A stretch of DNA of 64,000 nucleotides from Haematococcus lacustris (lineage: Eukaryota; Chlorophyta; Chlorophyceae; Chlamydomonadales; Haematococcaceae): positions 4,329,370-4,393,369 of the forward strand of contig JASKMD010000014.1 in assembly GCA_030144725.1 (NCBI GenBank), written 5' to 3'. Shown here piece by piece: positions 20,244 through 31,641 of this stretch. Position numbers and translations under genes: made by a program. The notes beneath the pieces were generated by a model, which had not been told where the DNA came from, did not search any database, and saw only the letters and a program-made list of their open reading frames with translations. Position 1 is the stretch's first letter; each line of letters begins with the position of its first letter.

Positions 20244-23200
20244 ATGAACTGGGCCGCTCTAGTGAAAGCGTCTCCTGCTGTTGAAGAGGTCGCGGCGGCT
20301 CCGGCAGCTCCAGAGGCTGGGGTGCCTGGCGTGCAGCGCCAAGCTGTCGTTGATGCCAACGCCATCATCAGCGGTCTGTCGCTGCGGCACCTGGCAGACC
20401 GGTTTGTCACAATCCAGGAGGTGCTTAATGAGGTTCGGGACAAACAGTCCCGCCAATTCCTGGCAAACCTCCCCATTGGTTTGGCTGTGGCAGAACCTTC
20501 TGAAGAATCCCTGAGAGCTGGTAAGGCCAGCCCGGGTCCTCTACCCGTCTTTAATCATGTTTAACACAGTGAGCCTCACCCACCTCTGCAGTTACGGTGT
20601 TTGCAAGGGAGACCGGTGATGCGCATGCCCTGTCTGCCACGGACCTGAAGCTCCTGGCACTGGCTCACACCCTGGAGGTGGAAGCACATGGGGCGGCACA
20701 CTTGCGCCAGCACCCTTCCCAGGCAAGGCCAATGCCCTTGTGTGCATACAGCTATGCAAGGCAGATACTGGGCACTGCCCTGCCCCGGCCTCCAGCGCAG
20801 CCCCAGGCTCAGCCCTAGCTCTGGTCTGTCATGCTGTCATGCTGCATGCTGCAGGCAGTGGTAAAGCCCCGTCATCGCAGCCGGGGCCAGGGCCTGCCCA
20901 ACTGGGGCAGAGTACCCAACCCAGCTGACTGGGCGGCAGTGGACGCAGCAGCAGATGATGACCCTGGCCAGCAGCAAGGTGTGGTGCCTGCGGCATGCTA
21001 GTCAGCATGTCTGAACATGGCTGTGGTAGCATGCCGACAATAAAGCAGCAGGCAGACAGACAGGTGAGCAGCAGTGGGCAGCAAGGTATGTTGACAATTG
21101 GTAGCTAGCCAACGTGGCAGGTGTGCTGGCCAGCAGACACTACCCAGGGCAGCTGTCAAGGCTTTCTTGTCACAGGCAGGTTGTTGAGCACCTGCCACCC
21201 AGCATGCTGACTGGTGTCTCGCCCTATGCCGCTGCAGGCACCAGCCGGATTGCAGCCTCCACTCAGGCCTTAGACCTGAACAGCAGCCCAGGCTTTAACG
21301 TCTTCCTGCCTGGTTCTGACGTGACCCAGCCTGCCCCCACCGCTGCCGCTGCCACCAGCCTGCCCTACAAGACCTTTGGGGACGCTGCCCTGGCTGCAGC
21401 TCAGGCCAGCCAAGCATTTAACAGCAGCCAGGCTGGTGCCAGCAGGCCAGGCAGCGAAGAGTCTGGTCCTGGCCAGGCCGCCTCAGCCCAGGCTGATGCC
21501 AGCCTGACACCTGCAGCTGCTGGGCAAACAGCATTACAGCAAGGAACCATAGTACCAGGCATGGGGTCTGCACCCTGTACCACACCCTCAGCTTGTGCAC
21601 TCGCAGCCAGCAGCCCTGAAAGCAAGCCTGGGCAGAATCATTTTGTTTACCAGGGTGTCACCTACCACAACATTGATGGTGATGAGGAAGGGGAGGAGGA
21701 GGCGGAGGAGGAAGAGGAGGAGGGAGGGTGGGTCAATGCCTGCAAGAGCCGCAACTCACACCGGAGGCGCCAGCGCAAGCAGCTGCGATGGGAGGCTAGG
21801 CAGGAGTGGAGGAGGCAGGCGGCAGAGGCGGCGGCAGCAGCAGCAGCAGCAGATGCACAGTCAAGGGGTGAGGGGGTAGGGGGTGCGGCTGCAGCAGGTG
21901 CACATAGTCAGCAAGCAATGCAGCCTTTGTGCACTGGAGCTCAAAAAGCAGAACAAGAAGGCCAGCAAGGGCCTGGGCAGGGGCAGCACAGCAGTGGAGA
22001 TGAATCTGCGGCCAGGCTTGCAGGCCTTGTCTCTTCTCACATGAAGGACTTGACCTTGAGCTCACTCACAGCCGTGCCGGAGGAACGGGTGAATGAGGAA
22101 GAAGGGGTGGCCGACGAGGAGTCGGGTGATGAAGGGGAGGAGGGCGATGATGATGACGATGAGGGGGGAAGTGAGGGAGCGGAAGCCAGGGGAGGCTTGA
22201 CTGACGGAGAGTCGTCACACGGCGACGAAGTGAGCAGCGTCGCGGGTGAGGGTGCGGCCACCGAGGTCACACTCTCGGAGTCCGGGGTCACATTCGCGTC
22301 TGGCACGGATTGCGGGGAGACGCGAGTCAACACCACCAGCACGGTACTTAGCGTGACCGGCGACTTCGCGATGCAGAACGTCCTGCTACAGATGGGGTTG
22401 CGGCTGGTGACAAGGGACGGGCGCCAGATCAGCAGGTGAGGAGGGCTGTTCATGTGTAGGTCTGCATGAGCTGGCAGTTACTGCATGAGCTGGCAGCTGG
22501 GACCCTTCCTAGACCACAAAGGATGCAGGGCATCACCCTGCAGCCTGCTTCAGATGTCTAAAATTGACTCGAGCATACACTTGCATGTGCTGACACAACC
22601 TGCTCAATCAGCTCATAATCACTGCCATCAACATCACCGTCATCATCATGATCATCATCACCATCCCATAGCATTTACCCGTCACCTTTGCTGCAACACA
22701 CATGGTTATCCACTCAGTGTGTCATGCTTCGTGATTGCTTGTCACATGAGGATCACTGCTCTGCTATTACTAGCTAGGGATCTGTAATCAGCAAAGGTTA
22801 GTGGGCCGCTTTGCAGATTGCTGGGTGCCTGTGTTGATGCTCTGTGCAGCACTGCTGCCACCTCACGGGAAGAGGGTGTCCATATCTTGCTTTGCTTGTT
22901 AGTTGGACCCTGGCATGCAGTCCAAGGGGTGACAGTGTCACGGATGGGACCAAGTCCATCTCCCTCCTTGCTCTAGCTTATGTGCACTTGTGACCCTGGC
23001 ACCTTTCTTGGGGTGTGTTTGTCTCTAACATGACATGCAGCAATGCCCTGACCGCATGCTGCGTTGTGCTGCTGCGGTCATACAGGTTGAGTCGCTGGGC
23101 ATTGCGCTGCTCCGCCTGCTTCTTCGTCACCAAGGAGGCCGGTCGCCTCTTTTGCCCGCGTTGTGGGAACATGGCGCTGGAACGGGTGGAGGTGGTGGTG

Positions 23201-24179
23201 GGCGCAGGGGGCGCGGAGTTCTTTGGCGTGCGCAAGAACCATACGCTCAGGGGGACACGCTTCTCGCTGCCAAAGCCGAAGGTGAGGTTAGTTTAAGGTG
23301 GACAAGCCACACTGTCGCGCAAGCGATAGCGACTGGGTACAAGGTCGCCAGCGACTGCAATTAGTATCGTGAAATGGGCAGGTGGACTACAAGGAGCTGA
23401 TTGCGGGATCGTAGTTGTGGTGTCAACCGCCGTGTCATGTGGATGCATCTGCGCAGGGTGGACGCGCAAAGAACCCAATACTGTGCGAAGATGAGCTGCT
23501 TGCGCGCATCAAGCAACGCAAGCAACGACCTGGGCGGGCGGTGGATGCTGCGCTGAACTCCTTCACCCCTGAGTTCGGCTCCGACACCTGGCACAAGGCG
23601 CATGCAGCGAGCCAAGCCGCGCTCGTGACCGACAAGGTGCGACGCAGTGGGGGTTGCACTGTCATCAACACTCGCACTTTGATTGGCTAAGGTTTGGTGA
23701 GGACGGGCACAGGGCTCTTCCCACCATGACAAATGTGGTCGGGAGCAGAATTAAATCCTTTGACCTTCCACGTGGTTGCGTGATGGTCCCATTAGAGCTG
23801 CAACTGTGTCTGTGCTAAGCAAGCAGCCACATCATCAGCCAATTAATTTGCAGATTAGGCGACCATGACACATGCATGCCACACTGCTATCAGCTGGCAT
23901 CATGATCTCGAGCTGCATGGATCACAGTGGGCAGAGGCATCACAGTGGGCAGATGATGCACTGTGGCACAACAAGCAAGAGTAGCCAAACTGTGCATAGA
24001 GGTGGTGCACAATGGTGCAGAGGTGGTGCACTCACTGGTGTGGAGGTGGTGCATGCAGTTTCAAAGGGTGTTTCTCCATTGATGTTTGCGGCTTGCAGGG
24101 AGCCGCCTACCTGTTGAAGGGGTGGAAGAACAACCCCAATGAACGCAAGAATGTGGCCAGCAACAGGCGTCGCAAGTAG
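20244..24179 (+). CDS. NOB1: NOB1, pre-18S rRNA endonuclease (PIN domain plus zinc ribbon)
   Basis: NOB1 cleaves the 3' end of pre-18S rRNA (site D) in late 40S maturation. Exon 1 (20244-20520) gives VVDANAIISG and TIQEVLNEVRD; exon 2 (20592-20722) gives SATDLKLLALA. Together these supply the acidic PIN residues. Exon 3 (from 20855) has GLPNWGRVPNPADW. A long exon (about 21176-22435) holds an acidic low-complexity insert and ends in MQNVLLQMGL. Exon 23086-23281 carries the zinc ribbon (CSACFFV..FCPRCG) and LRGTRFSLPKPK. Exons 23457-23636 and 24099-24179 finish with NPNERKNVASNRRRK and TAG. ATG at 20244 was chosen because the in-frame codon at 20220 is GTG. The intron after exon 2 is GC-AG. 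The exon 3 to exon 4 junction is not resolved. Confidence 0.93.
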
Positions 24180-24212
24180 GGATGTGCCACCAGCTATGTA
24201 CTACCTTAGGGT

Positions 24213-24310
24213 CTGAGGTAGGCGGGAGCAAGCCACACCCCAGGCAGAAGCTCCCTCCTAATTGCACGCCTATTCTTCTGGTTTAGTTTCCTTCTTCTTC
24301 TTTCGCCCTC
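24213..24310 (+). repeat. dispersed repeat, copy B
   Basis: This matches 10373-10459 (GGGAGCAAGCCACACCCCAG, then CAGAAGCTCCCTCCTAATTG and CACGCCT, then a TTC-rich tail). It lies just 3' of NOB1. It is probably the 3' end of a non-autonomous mobile element. Confidence 0.6.
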
Positions 24311-24930
24311 AGCTACCTGTTCAACAGCTGGGTTGTTGTCGAAGCCAGGAGTCTCAGTAGTGCAGGTGAGTGCACAGCCTGATGCTTAACAGTGCTCCGG
24401 CGTATGAATGGCAGGTTCTTGAGTATACTTGTACAGCTGCTTGCTCTTGACCTTTGGGGGGGGGGGGGGGTATAGAAAATGCATTGAGTGCGTTGCAGGC
24501 AGGTGGTATTTCGACTCAGTCGCTGCAGCTGCTGAGGGGACACAGCCCAGGGTGAGCTGGTGTAGAGGTGATGGTAGGTAATTGCAGTGCTTGGCAAGCA
24601 ACATGCATGCAGTGGTGCGGTGAGCAGTTCAATGACCAAACATGTCAAGATGTTGGCCTTGCCTATTGGCAGATGGAGCTTGACATAATGGCCTTGGTTG
24701 TGGTGTTTCTTGCTGCTACGCTACTAGGTGATCTTGTGTTGTGTCTGCCCTTCTCACACAAGCTTGAGAAGCTTTGAAGCTGTGTAGCTTGAGGAACCAG
24801 TGTCAGCAGTTTAAAGTGTAATGTACATCAATTCCGCCCCACTCCGGTAGCCGGCCCTCGGGTTGGACGGCGACCTGATGCACCCCGCAGCACGGCCACT
24901 CCGCTCCGATGGTGTTGCTTAGTCCCTGTG
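24311..24930. other. NOB1 downstream region, no gene seen
   Basis: It contains a 13-bp G run near 24457-24470. The minus-strand open stretches have no recognisable motif. A hydrophobic plus-strand peptide at 24676-24775 has no supporting context. Confidence 0.4.
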
Positions 24931-25436
24931 ATGCCCCCGAAAAGGAACCGCAAGCGCCCCGTCTCCCCAGCACCGGTAAGCCGCGAAGCTTGAGGAAAGG
25001 CTAGGCCCCCCGAAGCTAACTGTCGACGCGACGCAGTGTGCACCACGCGACGTTGCGCCTACGTGTCTGCAGGTGCCAGCGGCAGCGGGCAGCAAGTCCA
25101 GGGGCAGGGGAAGGCTGCCAAGGTAGTGATTGCAGAGCGGCGCCAGGTCATCAAGGCTGGCCTGCGTGGCCTTGTGAAGGCAGCCCTGCCTGATTTCAGC
25201 CCAGCTCAAGTCGACGCCATTGTGGCTGAGATTAACAAGCGCCAAAGCAAGTGACCAAAGCCAAGCAGGACACAGCCCGTTGGTCAGCTGCCATCCAGCC
25301 ACAGCTGCAGCAGCTGGCAGCTGCCACCCCAGCTGGCACCACCCTGGATGGCCTCCACGCCCACATCCTGGCCCTCAAGGCCACCTGGGACCCGCTGTGG
25401 GAGGAGTACCTCAAGCCACGCTGGCGCTATTATATT
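24931..25436 (+). pseudogene. N-terminal fragment of a TnpB/Fanzor-like element gene
   Basis: It starts with a very basic exon (ATG at 24931, MPPKRNRKRPVSPAP, donor at 24976), a nuclear-localisation-type N terminus. Next comes a charged helical segment (VIAERRQVIKAGLRGLVKAA at about 25127-25190, then a frame change). After that is LALKATWDPLWEEYLKPRWR (25371-25430). The last motif parallels the TLVTWPAMW segment ahead of the RuvC region in the copy near 58.2 kb, which links it to that family. Homology stops at about 25436. A 3' end of the same kind of element follows at 25613-25990 in the opposite orientation, so this is rearranged debris. Confidence 0.45.
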
Positions 25437-25440
25437 ATAT

Positions 25441-25508
25441 TTGTAGTAGCTGAGTGAGATTACCCACAGCCCAACATGTTGTTCCTTGTTGAATGAGTTT
25501 TGTTGGCC
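25441..25508 (+). repeat. 68-bp dispersed repeat, inverted partner of 50001-50068
   Basis: The whole 68 bp is the exact reverse complement of 50001-50068, and similarity stops abruptly on both sides. It begins TTGTAGTAGCTGAGTGAG. It is a short, very recently copied segment of unknown nature. Confidence 0.9.
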
Positions 25509-25612
25509 TGCCCTTCTCACACACGGATGTGCATGTGAGCATGTATTGTCAACACACAAACGACGCCGCAAGCGCTCTTGACTACCCAAACACATGATAA
25601 ACCCGCCCATTG

Positions 25613-25990
25613 TAACCGTCAGCCCTCTCGTCCCTCACTAGGGCCTCCATTTGAGCCGGACCACTAGGGAATACTAGGGACCACTAGTGGCCCGACTCAA
25701 ATGGTGTTAATGGGATGTGTGGAGTACACCCAATGCACATGACATGGTGCATGAATGCCTACCACTCACACTACTGCCTGACCGCGAGGGCTATTGTGTA
25801 GAGTTGGCATGAAAAACATGCGCTGATTGTAGGCTGGTGACAGCTCAACAAAGGGGGCAACACTACTGTAGCACAGTAGGCTGCTGCTGCTGCTGGGCCT
25901 TGGGTGGCTTGTCTCGCAGCCCCTTGTAGCCCTGGCCAGGGTACTCTTTGCCCTTGACTAGCAGAGCTGTCTGCTGTCTGCCATCATGCT
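25613..25990 (-). mobile_element. TnpB/Fanzor-like element 3' end (copy C)
   Basis: Read on the minus strand, an ORF remnant encodes the family tail [20 protein letters not shown] and a Gln run to TAG at 25865-25863. A module of about 250 nt follows, shared with the copies ending at 32799, 35741 and 45735. It contains CATGCCAACTCTACA and CTCCACACA, and then a terminal hairpin. The hairpin arms (25684-25703 and 25648-25667) pair over 20 positions, including two G.U wobbles in the sense RNA. The end is CCCTAGTGAGGGACGAGAGG. No RuvC region is present. Confidence 0.7.
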
Positions 25991-26352
25991 TGAATGTCGC
26001 TTTGTTGATCGACGTTGTTGACTGTCACTTTGTTGTTAAACTAAGCTTCCCATGCAAGGGAGAAGAGAGAACACATTAAACAGGGGTGCCCAGATATGGA
26101 GAAGTGGGGAAAAGCAGCAATGACCACTGCGCTAGACATGCAAGACTCACGATGGGAGTCACATCGACCTACTATGTTGCAACAACAACACTGGCAGGAT
26201 TTGACGTAGTACTAACAATGATATGATGACGATGGTTCCGATGATGATGGTGCCTCTGACCCCTGGCATGCAACTCCTACACATGACATGGCACAACTCA
26301 AAGCAAGACATACACATGACTTACAGCACGTCAATGATACAAGCGTGTCAAG

Positions 26353-26400
26353 TGAAGCAGGACCAGCCCCCTCATCCCTCACTAGGGCCTCCATTTGGAT
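26353..26400 (-). mobile_element. solo terminus of the TnpB/Fanzor-like element
   Basis: Only the last 45 bp or so of the element are present: on the minus strand, AAATGGAGGCCCTAGTGAGG then GATGAGGGGGCTGG. It may be a truncated or abortive copy. Confidence 0.55.
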
Positions 26401-26626
26401 CAGCCTATATGCAAGCCAGGTACGTGAAGGATCCACCGCAGGCAGCGGTAGGTAGCAGACACGCTCAGCTGGGTAGCCAGCCTGGCAGCACCACCCAGCA
26501 ACCCCTACAGCAATGTGTGGGCTGGCAACCTACCAGTGAAAGCCATGCTGGTGTTGCTGCTGGTGGCAAAGCTGATGTCCGGCCACCTTGCTCTCCAGCT
26601 TCATGTTGAGCTCATGGTACAGCAAC

Positions 26627-26683
26627 CCCCTCGTCCCTCACTAGGGCCTCCATTTGAGCCGGACCACTAGGGACCACTAGTCG
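26627..26683 (-). mobile_element. second solo terminus of the TnpB/Fanzor-like element
   Basis: The minus strand shows CTAGTGGTCCCTAGTGGTCC, GGCTCAAATGGAGGCCC and TAGTGAGGGACGAGGGGG. This is the 3' hairpin arm and end of the element without the upstream module. Confidence 0.6.
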
Positions 26684-26881
26684 TCACTCGCTGCTTAGAG
26701 CAAAACCAGCAGCCAACCAGCTCAGGCCATAACATGTGCTGCCCGCTGCCTGAGGCAGGTGGCGCCGCCGCCAAGAGCAGGTGTTGCCACATTGTGGAGT
26801 AGGCGGTGCCGCTGCCCAAGCAGGTGCTGCCACAGTCTGGTCACCATTGATGTTCCTTGCTTTTTTAAGCATGGCCACACC

Positions 26882-27857
26882 TCACACATCTGGGATGGCG
26901 GTGAGGCTGAAGCCCTTCACCCTGCAGCACACACCGCAGGCCAGAGTGAGGTCAGGCAGCTGCAAGCTGAGAGGCAGCTGCAAGCTGAGAGGCAGCTGCA
27001 AGCTGAGAGGCAGCTGCAAGCTGAGAGGCAGCTGCAAGCTGAGAGGCAGCTGCAAGCTGAGAGGCAGCTGCAAGCTGAGAGGCAGCTGCAAGCTGAGAGG
27101 CAGCTGCAGCCTCCGCACTGTTTGCCTGATGCCTGAGGGGTCCACGCACCCTCTGTATGCATTGTAGGCAATGCGGGTGTGGTACGCCCCGGGGATGAAG
27201 GCCAGGCTGCCAATGATCAACAAAGGTACGCCTGCCAGGCAGCAGGTGAGGGTCGGGGCAAGGCAGGGTAGGCGGCAGGGGCTGGGTAGGAAGGCAGAGT
27301 TGAACCTGTGAGGATCCTGCTCCTGTGATGAACTCTAGGGCTTTACTGAACATTGGTGCCACCGCCAACCTGGTCCCATAAAGCAACCACCATTAAAGTC
27401 AAACTTGCAACCGTCTATTCATGTGGCTCTTGCACTCCTCATGCAGCTAGTGTGTCTGCTGCTAAGCAGGGTATTGTCTTCAGCTTGTTAACCCTGGTCT
27501 TGCTTTGTGCCTTCTACCCCTAGGATGCTATGGTGTGCTACAGGGTGGAGGCTGCAGGGCGCTGTGCTGCTTTAGTTTCCCTTGCCAGCATGGGGGGATG
27601 CAGCTGTGATGTGTGAGCATGCTTGGATCCTGGGCTTGTCATGGGGCAAACCCTACCCCAACCCCTGCCTCACCGCCTGGCTTCGAGGAAACATAGAGCC
27701 CGACGCCCGTGAATAGCAGCACCATCCCGATAATAAGCAGCCCAATGGCAAGGGCAACCTTTCGTGTCGGACTTGTCGACGTTGGGCTAAAAGCACTCGC
27801 GTCATCGTCGTTCACTCGCCAATGAGTACTGCTTTGATGCCCGTCTAGCAGCGCCAT
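26882..27857 (-). CDS. TMEM230/TMEM134-family membrane protein
   Basis: Three exons, 27674-27857, 27150-27231 and 26882-26921, join in frame (phases 1 and 2) to a 101-residue protein. The N terminus is polar and acidic (VNDDDASAF). The first membrane helix is KVALAIGLLIIGMVLLFTGV. The second helix carries the family signature PLLIIGSLAFIPGAYHTRIA. The C terminus GFSLTAIPDV matches the GFSY..IPD ending of TMEM230. The human homologue works in endosome and synaptic-vesicle trafficking; the algal role is unknown. The second intron is filled by an 18-bp minisatellite. Confidence 0.85.
26955..27107. repeat. 18-bp minisatellite (GGCAGCTGCAAGCTGAGA)
   Basis: About eight and a half nearly identical 18-bp units lie inside the second intron of the TMEM230-like gene. 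The unit length is a multiple of three, so the array is open in all frames (RQLQAE repeats on the plus strand). These are not a gene. Confidence 0.9.
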
Positions 27858-28574
27858 GTCGATAGGCGCCTACTGCGTCGGTCTTTGAACTAGTGGGAGC
27901 GCATGGCTGTACATGGCGCATGGCTTTACAACAATGAGCGTGCCGTGTGCTTGCAGTAGGCCAGATCGACGTGCTCTACACTAGCATGCACTAGGATGTG
28001 CACCCAGCCGAGCATTTACTCTCATGCAATGACTAGGTTCACAGCCCACACAGCCCTCAAGCGCCCCAATGGGGGCGGCGTGGACTGAGCTGACCCGGCT
28101 GTGATTTGCCAACCAGCAGCAACCGCCCAGGCCGCTGCTTCAGTAGTTGCCTGACTAGGGCGCCCCTGCAGCCAATGGTGCCGCTGCCATTGAAGCCAGC
28201 TGCCCCATATTGACTGTGCCAGGACACGGTCTGGGCACCTCCGCTCGGCCTGCCTGATGACATGCAGGTAAGATACGATCTGCAATCTCAGCGACCTGCA
28301 AGTTTTGCAAGTCAGTAGGTTTGCTTGGTACTCCTGGCATGTATACACGCCTGGTGCATACACACCGGCCCCGCGTTGACAGCCACGGCAGCACAGCGAC
28401 TCGCACAGAGCGCGTATTTGTCCCAGGAAAGGTGCGAAGCTTCGAGATTCGCGAGTCAACTGCAACCGACTGACGTCGTGCTTACGTTGATGGTTGGTCC
28501 CCATATTTGCGCAGGCTCCAAAAAACCTAGCGCATTCTTACCTTGAACGCACTGCACCTCGTAGTGCCGTGAAG
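27858..28574. other. divergent intergenic region
   Basis: It lies between the TMEM230-like start (minus strand) and the MGST3 start (plus strand). No gene was recognised. The minus-strand open stretch 28022-28504 lacks family motifs. Regulatory sequences for both genes presumably lie at its ends. Confidence 0.4.
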
Positions 28575-29867
28575 ATGGCGTCTCTGTTGCCTGCTTCGTT
28601 CGGATGGGTTGCGGGGACGTGCGCCGCAGCGGCACTAGTCCATCACATCTATATGTCTATAGGCGTCCAAGCTGCGCGCAAGAAGTAGGCGCGATTGATT
28701 GGCTGATCTGACGAAGAGCAGTGATGGATCATGTGGTCAGCCTTGTGCGCAGTTACTGTCCATAGAAAGTCGTGCTGAGTGATCGCTGACATTGACATGT
28801 AGTAGCATCATTTGTGGATTTGACGCAGATACAACGTGAAGTATCCCACGCTGTACGCAACTGAGGCCGACACGAAGGACCACAAGGCTTACAATTGTGT
28901 GCAACGTGCTCACCAGGTAAGAATGCTCGAAGGTGTTTCAGTATATGTGTGTTTAATGCTGTGGGTACGCTTGAGCAGTCACTGGCTTGTGGCATGGCTG
29001 TTAAAAGCAGGCTCCCAGCTCACCAATAGCTTGGTGATGATGTACCTTTGCTAGATTGAGCAACAATATGCATGTACAATGACTGCTAACCCTGATGCTT
29101 GTCCTATGCCTACGCAGAACTGCTTGGAGAACCTTCCTACCTTCTACGCTTTGGTCATCGCAACAGGCCTCAAGGTACTGTGTAGGGAGATGGGGCAACA
29201 GGGAATACGTCATTTTCACATGGCGTCATGCCTTCTGCTTCTTTGCACACCAATATTAGTGAAAGTTGTATACTGGTGCAACATTCGCAGCTGCTTTACA
29301 CCCTCCAAAGCTATTCTGCTTGCTTGGTTTGTGAGCTGGCTGATTGTGTTTGGGGTGTGTTTGCGTTTGGGGTGTGTTTGCAGTACCCCATCACTGCTTC
29401 AGCTGCTGGTATGGTGTACCTGGCCGGCAAGATCCTATACTTCAACGGCTACAGCAGCGGGGATCCAGAGAAGCGCATGCAGGTGAGCTTTGGTGATGCA
29501 TGCAAGCCGGGTGACGGGAGGCTGGGTCTCTAAGAAGTCCCCAGGGACACGTCTTGGTGCATAAGACTAACGATCACAAAGCTGTCAAAACTATCGAAAA
29601 AGTAGTGTTAATAACTCAGGAAGGGGATAGCAAGGGTGTAGGTTCGGTGTGAGCCAGCTGTGGGCCAGCCAGCTAAACAGACGTGGAGCAAATCCGCACG
29701 GCTGATCAATGCAACGACCAGGTTGAAGGGTTTGAGCCCGATGTTCTGTAGTGAAATGTGCAATGCTGCTCCTCATGCAGGGTGCACCATCCTACCTGGG
29801 GCTCCTTACACTGCTGGGCACCGCTGTGAAGATGGCAGTAGACGCTGCCAAGGTCTACGCTAAATAA
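28575..29867 (+). CDS. MGST3: microsomal glutathione S-transferase 3 (MAPEG family)
   Basis: Five exons (28575-28684, 28829-28916, 29118-29174, 29384-29482, 29781-29867) give 146 residues, close to the family's usual 150. The family pattern is clear: YPTLYA, then YNCVQRAHQNCLENLPTFYA, then the helix AAGMVYLAGKILYFNGYSSG with DPEKR, and the final helix YLGLLTLLGTAVKMAVDA. MAPEG enzymes are ER membrane trimers with four helices per subunit. They conjugate glutathione to lipophilic electrophiles and reduce lipid hydroperoxides. The N-terminal helix (FGWVAGTCAAAALVHHIYM) starts after the only suitable ATG. A green-algal TGTAA polyadenylation signal occurs at about 30031. Confidence 0.92.
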
Positions 29868-31641
29868 GTTACTGCGTAGTCGCGGGACGATTTGTATGAC
29901 AAGATCGGCGGCTGGCATTGAGCCGTCGGCGGCTGGCATTGAGATACGTTGTTGAGTTGCATGGAAGGCACTTCCGCGTCATATCTAGTGTTGCGTCGAC
30001 ATGTTGACTTCTCTAATCCAGCAAATAGCACACTGTAAATCATAAGGATGCCTGACGTGTTGGATTAACGTGTTGGCGTGCATCTCCAGCGTCCCGTCTG
30101 CTGCTGCACACAAAGCGGTCTTGACGCGGTGGGGCGATGTGAGGTGGAAGGCGGCCTGCCTGCCTTGTGTCTCCCTGACCTCAGTATTTGCTACGCTACG
30201 AGTCAGGTCCCACAAGGTCAGGTAAAATGGCTCGAAAAAATGTACCGTCACTTTTTGTCGCGTATACTGCACTCCAAGAGGTCAAACCGCGACGCCCCGC
30301 TGCGGCGTGGTGCTCCGCAGCTTGGCCTGCGAGGGACGGGCTAAAGTCAACATTGCCCCCCTCCGCGGTATCCTTGCACCAGTGACTCCTTGCACCCTGA
30401 CGGTAGTGCACGTGAAACAACAACGCCGCAACGACGAGCGAGGTAGAGCGGTCACTAGTCGGTCGGTCGGCGTGCCGTGATGGGGTGCCGGCATGCAAAT
30501 CTGCAGTGCTGTTTTTGAGGTCAATTTGCTGCTTGTTGCTGCTACGCATCCGTCTGGTTTCTGCGCCCTAGCTTTGGGGTATGCTCATAGCTCCCACGGG
30601 AAGCTATTGCAGTGTAATACATCTGCCCTGCGCAGGTTGGGAGGCTCATGCAATTACAGTTAGTTGAAACCTCATTTCTGGGCAGGAAGTGCATCAAACG
30701 CGGTGCTGACCTCATGTAGAGATGCAAGCTGTGTGCCCCAAGAACTTCATCTACTTTGATTGCGCTATCCTTAGGATTATCACCCATACATACGCCCTAG
30801 CATGCTCATGTCTAAAGTACCCCATCATCTCGCTCTCACCAGGCTGCGAAAGTAGATGAGATTGTTGTGGTTCCTCCAAGCTACCACCAGCGTTCATCAG
30901 CGGCGCAAATGATGCAGACTGGCGGCCATTGATAGCGATGGGCCGACGCAGTCAGCGTAGTAAGAATAGGAAGGATCGGAAAGCATAGGACAGCAAAGGG
31001 AAGCATAGGGAAGCATAAGAAAGCATAGGAAGCTCTCGTCGTTCATCAGCCCTCTCAATAATGTCGTCGAAGGCGAGACCAGAAAAAACAATTCCTTCGG
31101 GCATGCTGCCTGCAGCTCGTAGTATATGCTTTGATGTGGTGGAGGAGTAGGGCCATTGCAAAGCTTAGGCATGTTGCGAGCGAGCTGCGGCAGCCCGATG
31201 CGAGATGCGAGCCACCCCGTTACCGAACATAACCGCCGGCCCTCGCGCTAGTGCTGTTGTAGACCGTACCTACTGGCCACCGCTTGAAAAAGAACGCCGC
31301 ATCCATCTACAGTAACCTTGCCACCTGGACACTTGTCGACACTGGTGGGCGCCCAGGCCGTGCAGGCCCTTTGATGCAGTAGGCATATCGGGAAGGCTCG
31401 CTGATCACGGCTGTGTAAGCGCGGCATCAAATGGCTCACGGTACACTTTGCCAAACAGACCTTGTGGGACCTGACTACGAGTTACCACTACTTCCATTTC
31501 AATTTTCACAACAGCGTGTCTCATCTATTTTCATCGAGCCCGTCTCAGCATCAACACATCGCAGTGTCGACGCAGTATCTGCAAAGGAGGAGTTTTCCTC
31601 ATATGATACCTTGAATACATGCCTTATGCTACCATGCTCGA
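29868..31641. other. intergenic region, no gene recognised
   Basis: It lies between the 3' ends of MGST3 (plus) and the fibrillin gene (minus). Open stretches of 60-117 codons occur on both strands, but none carries a motif or a consistent splice pattern. The segment 30958-31030 is a degenerate GGAAAGCATA-type tandem repeat. Confidence 0.4.

Noticed and set aside
30078..31240. Several 80-120 codon ORFs between MGST3 and the fibrillin gene
   Set aside because: They lack motifs, codon regularity and splice context; open by chance.
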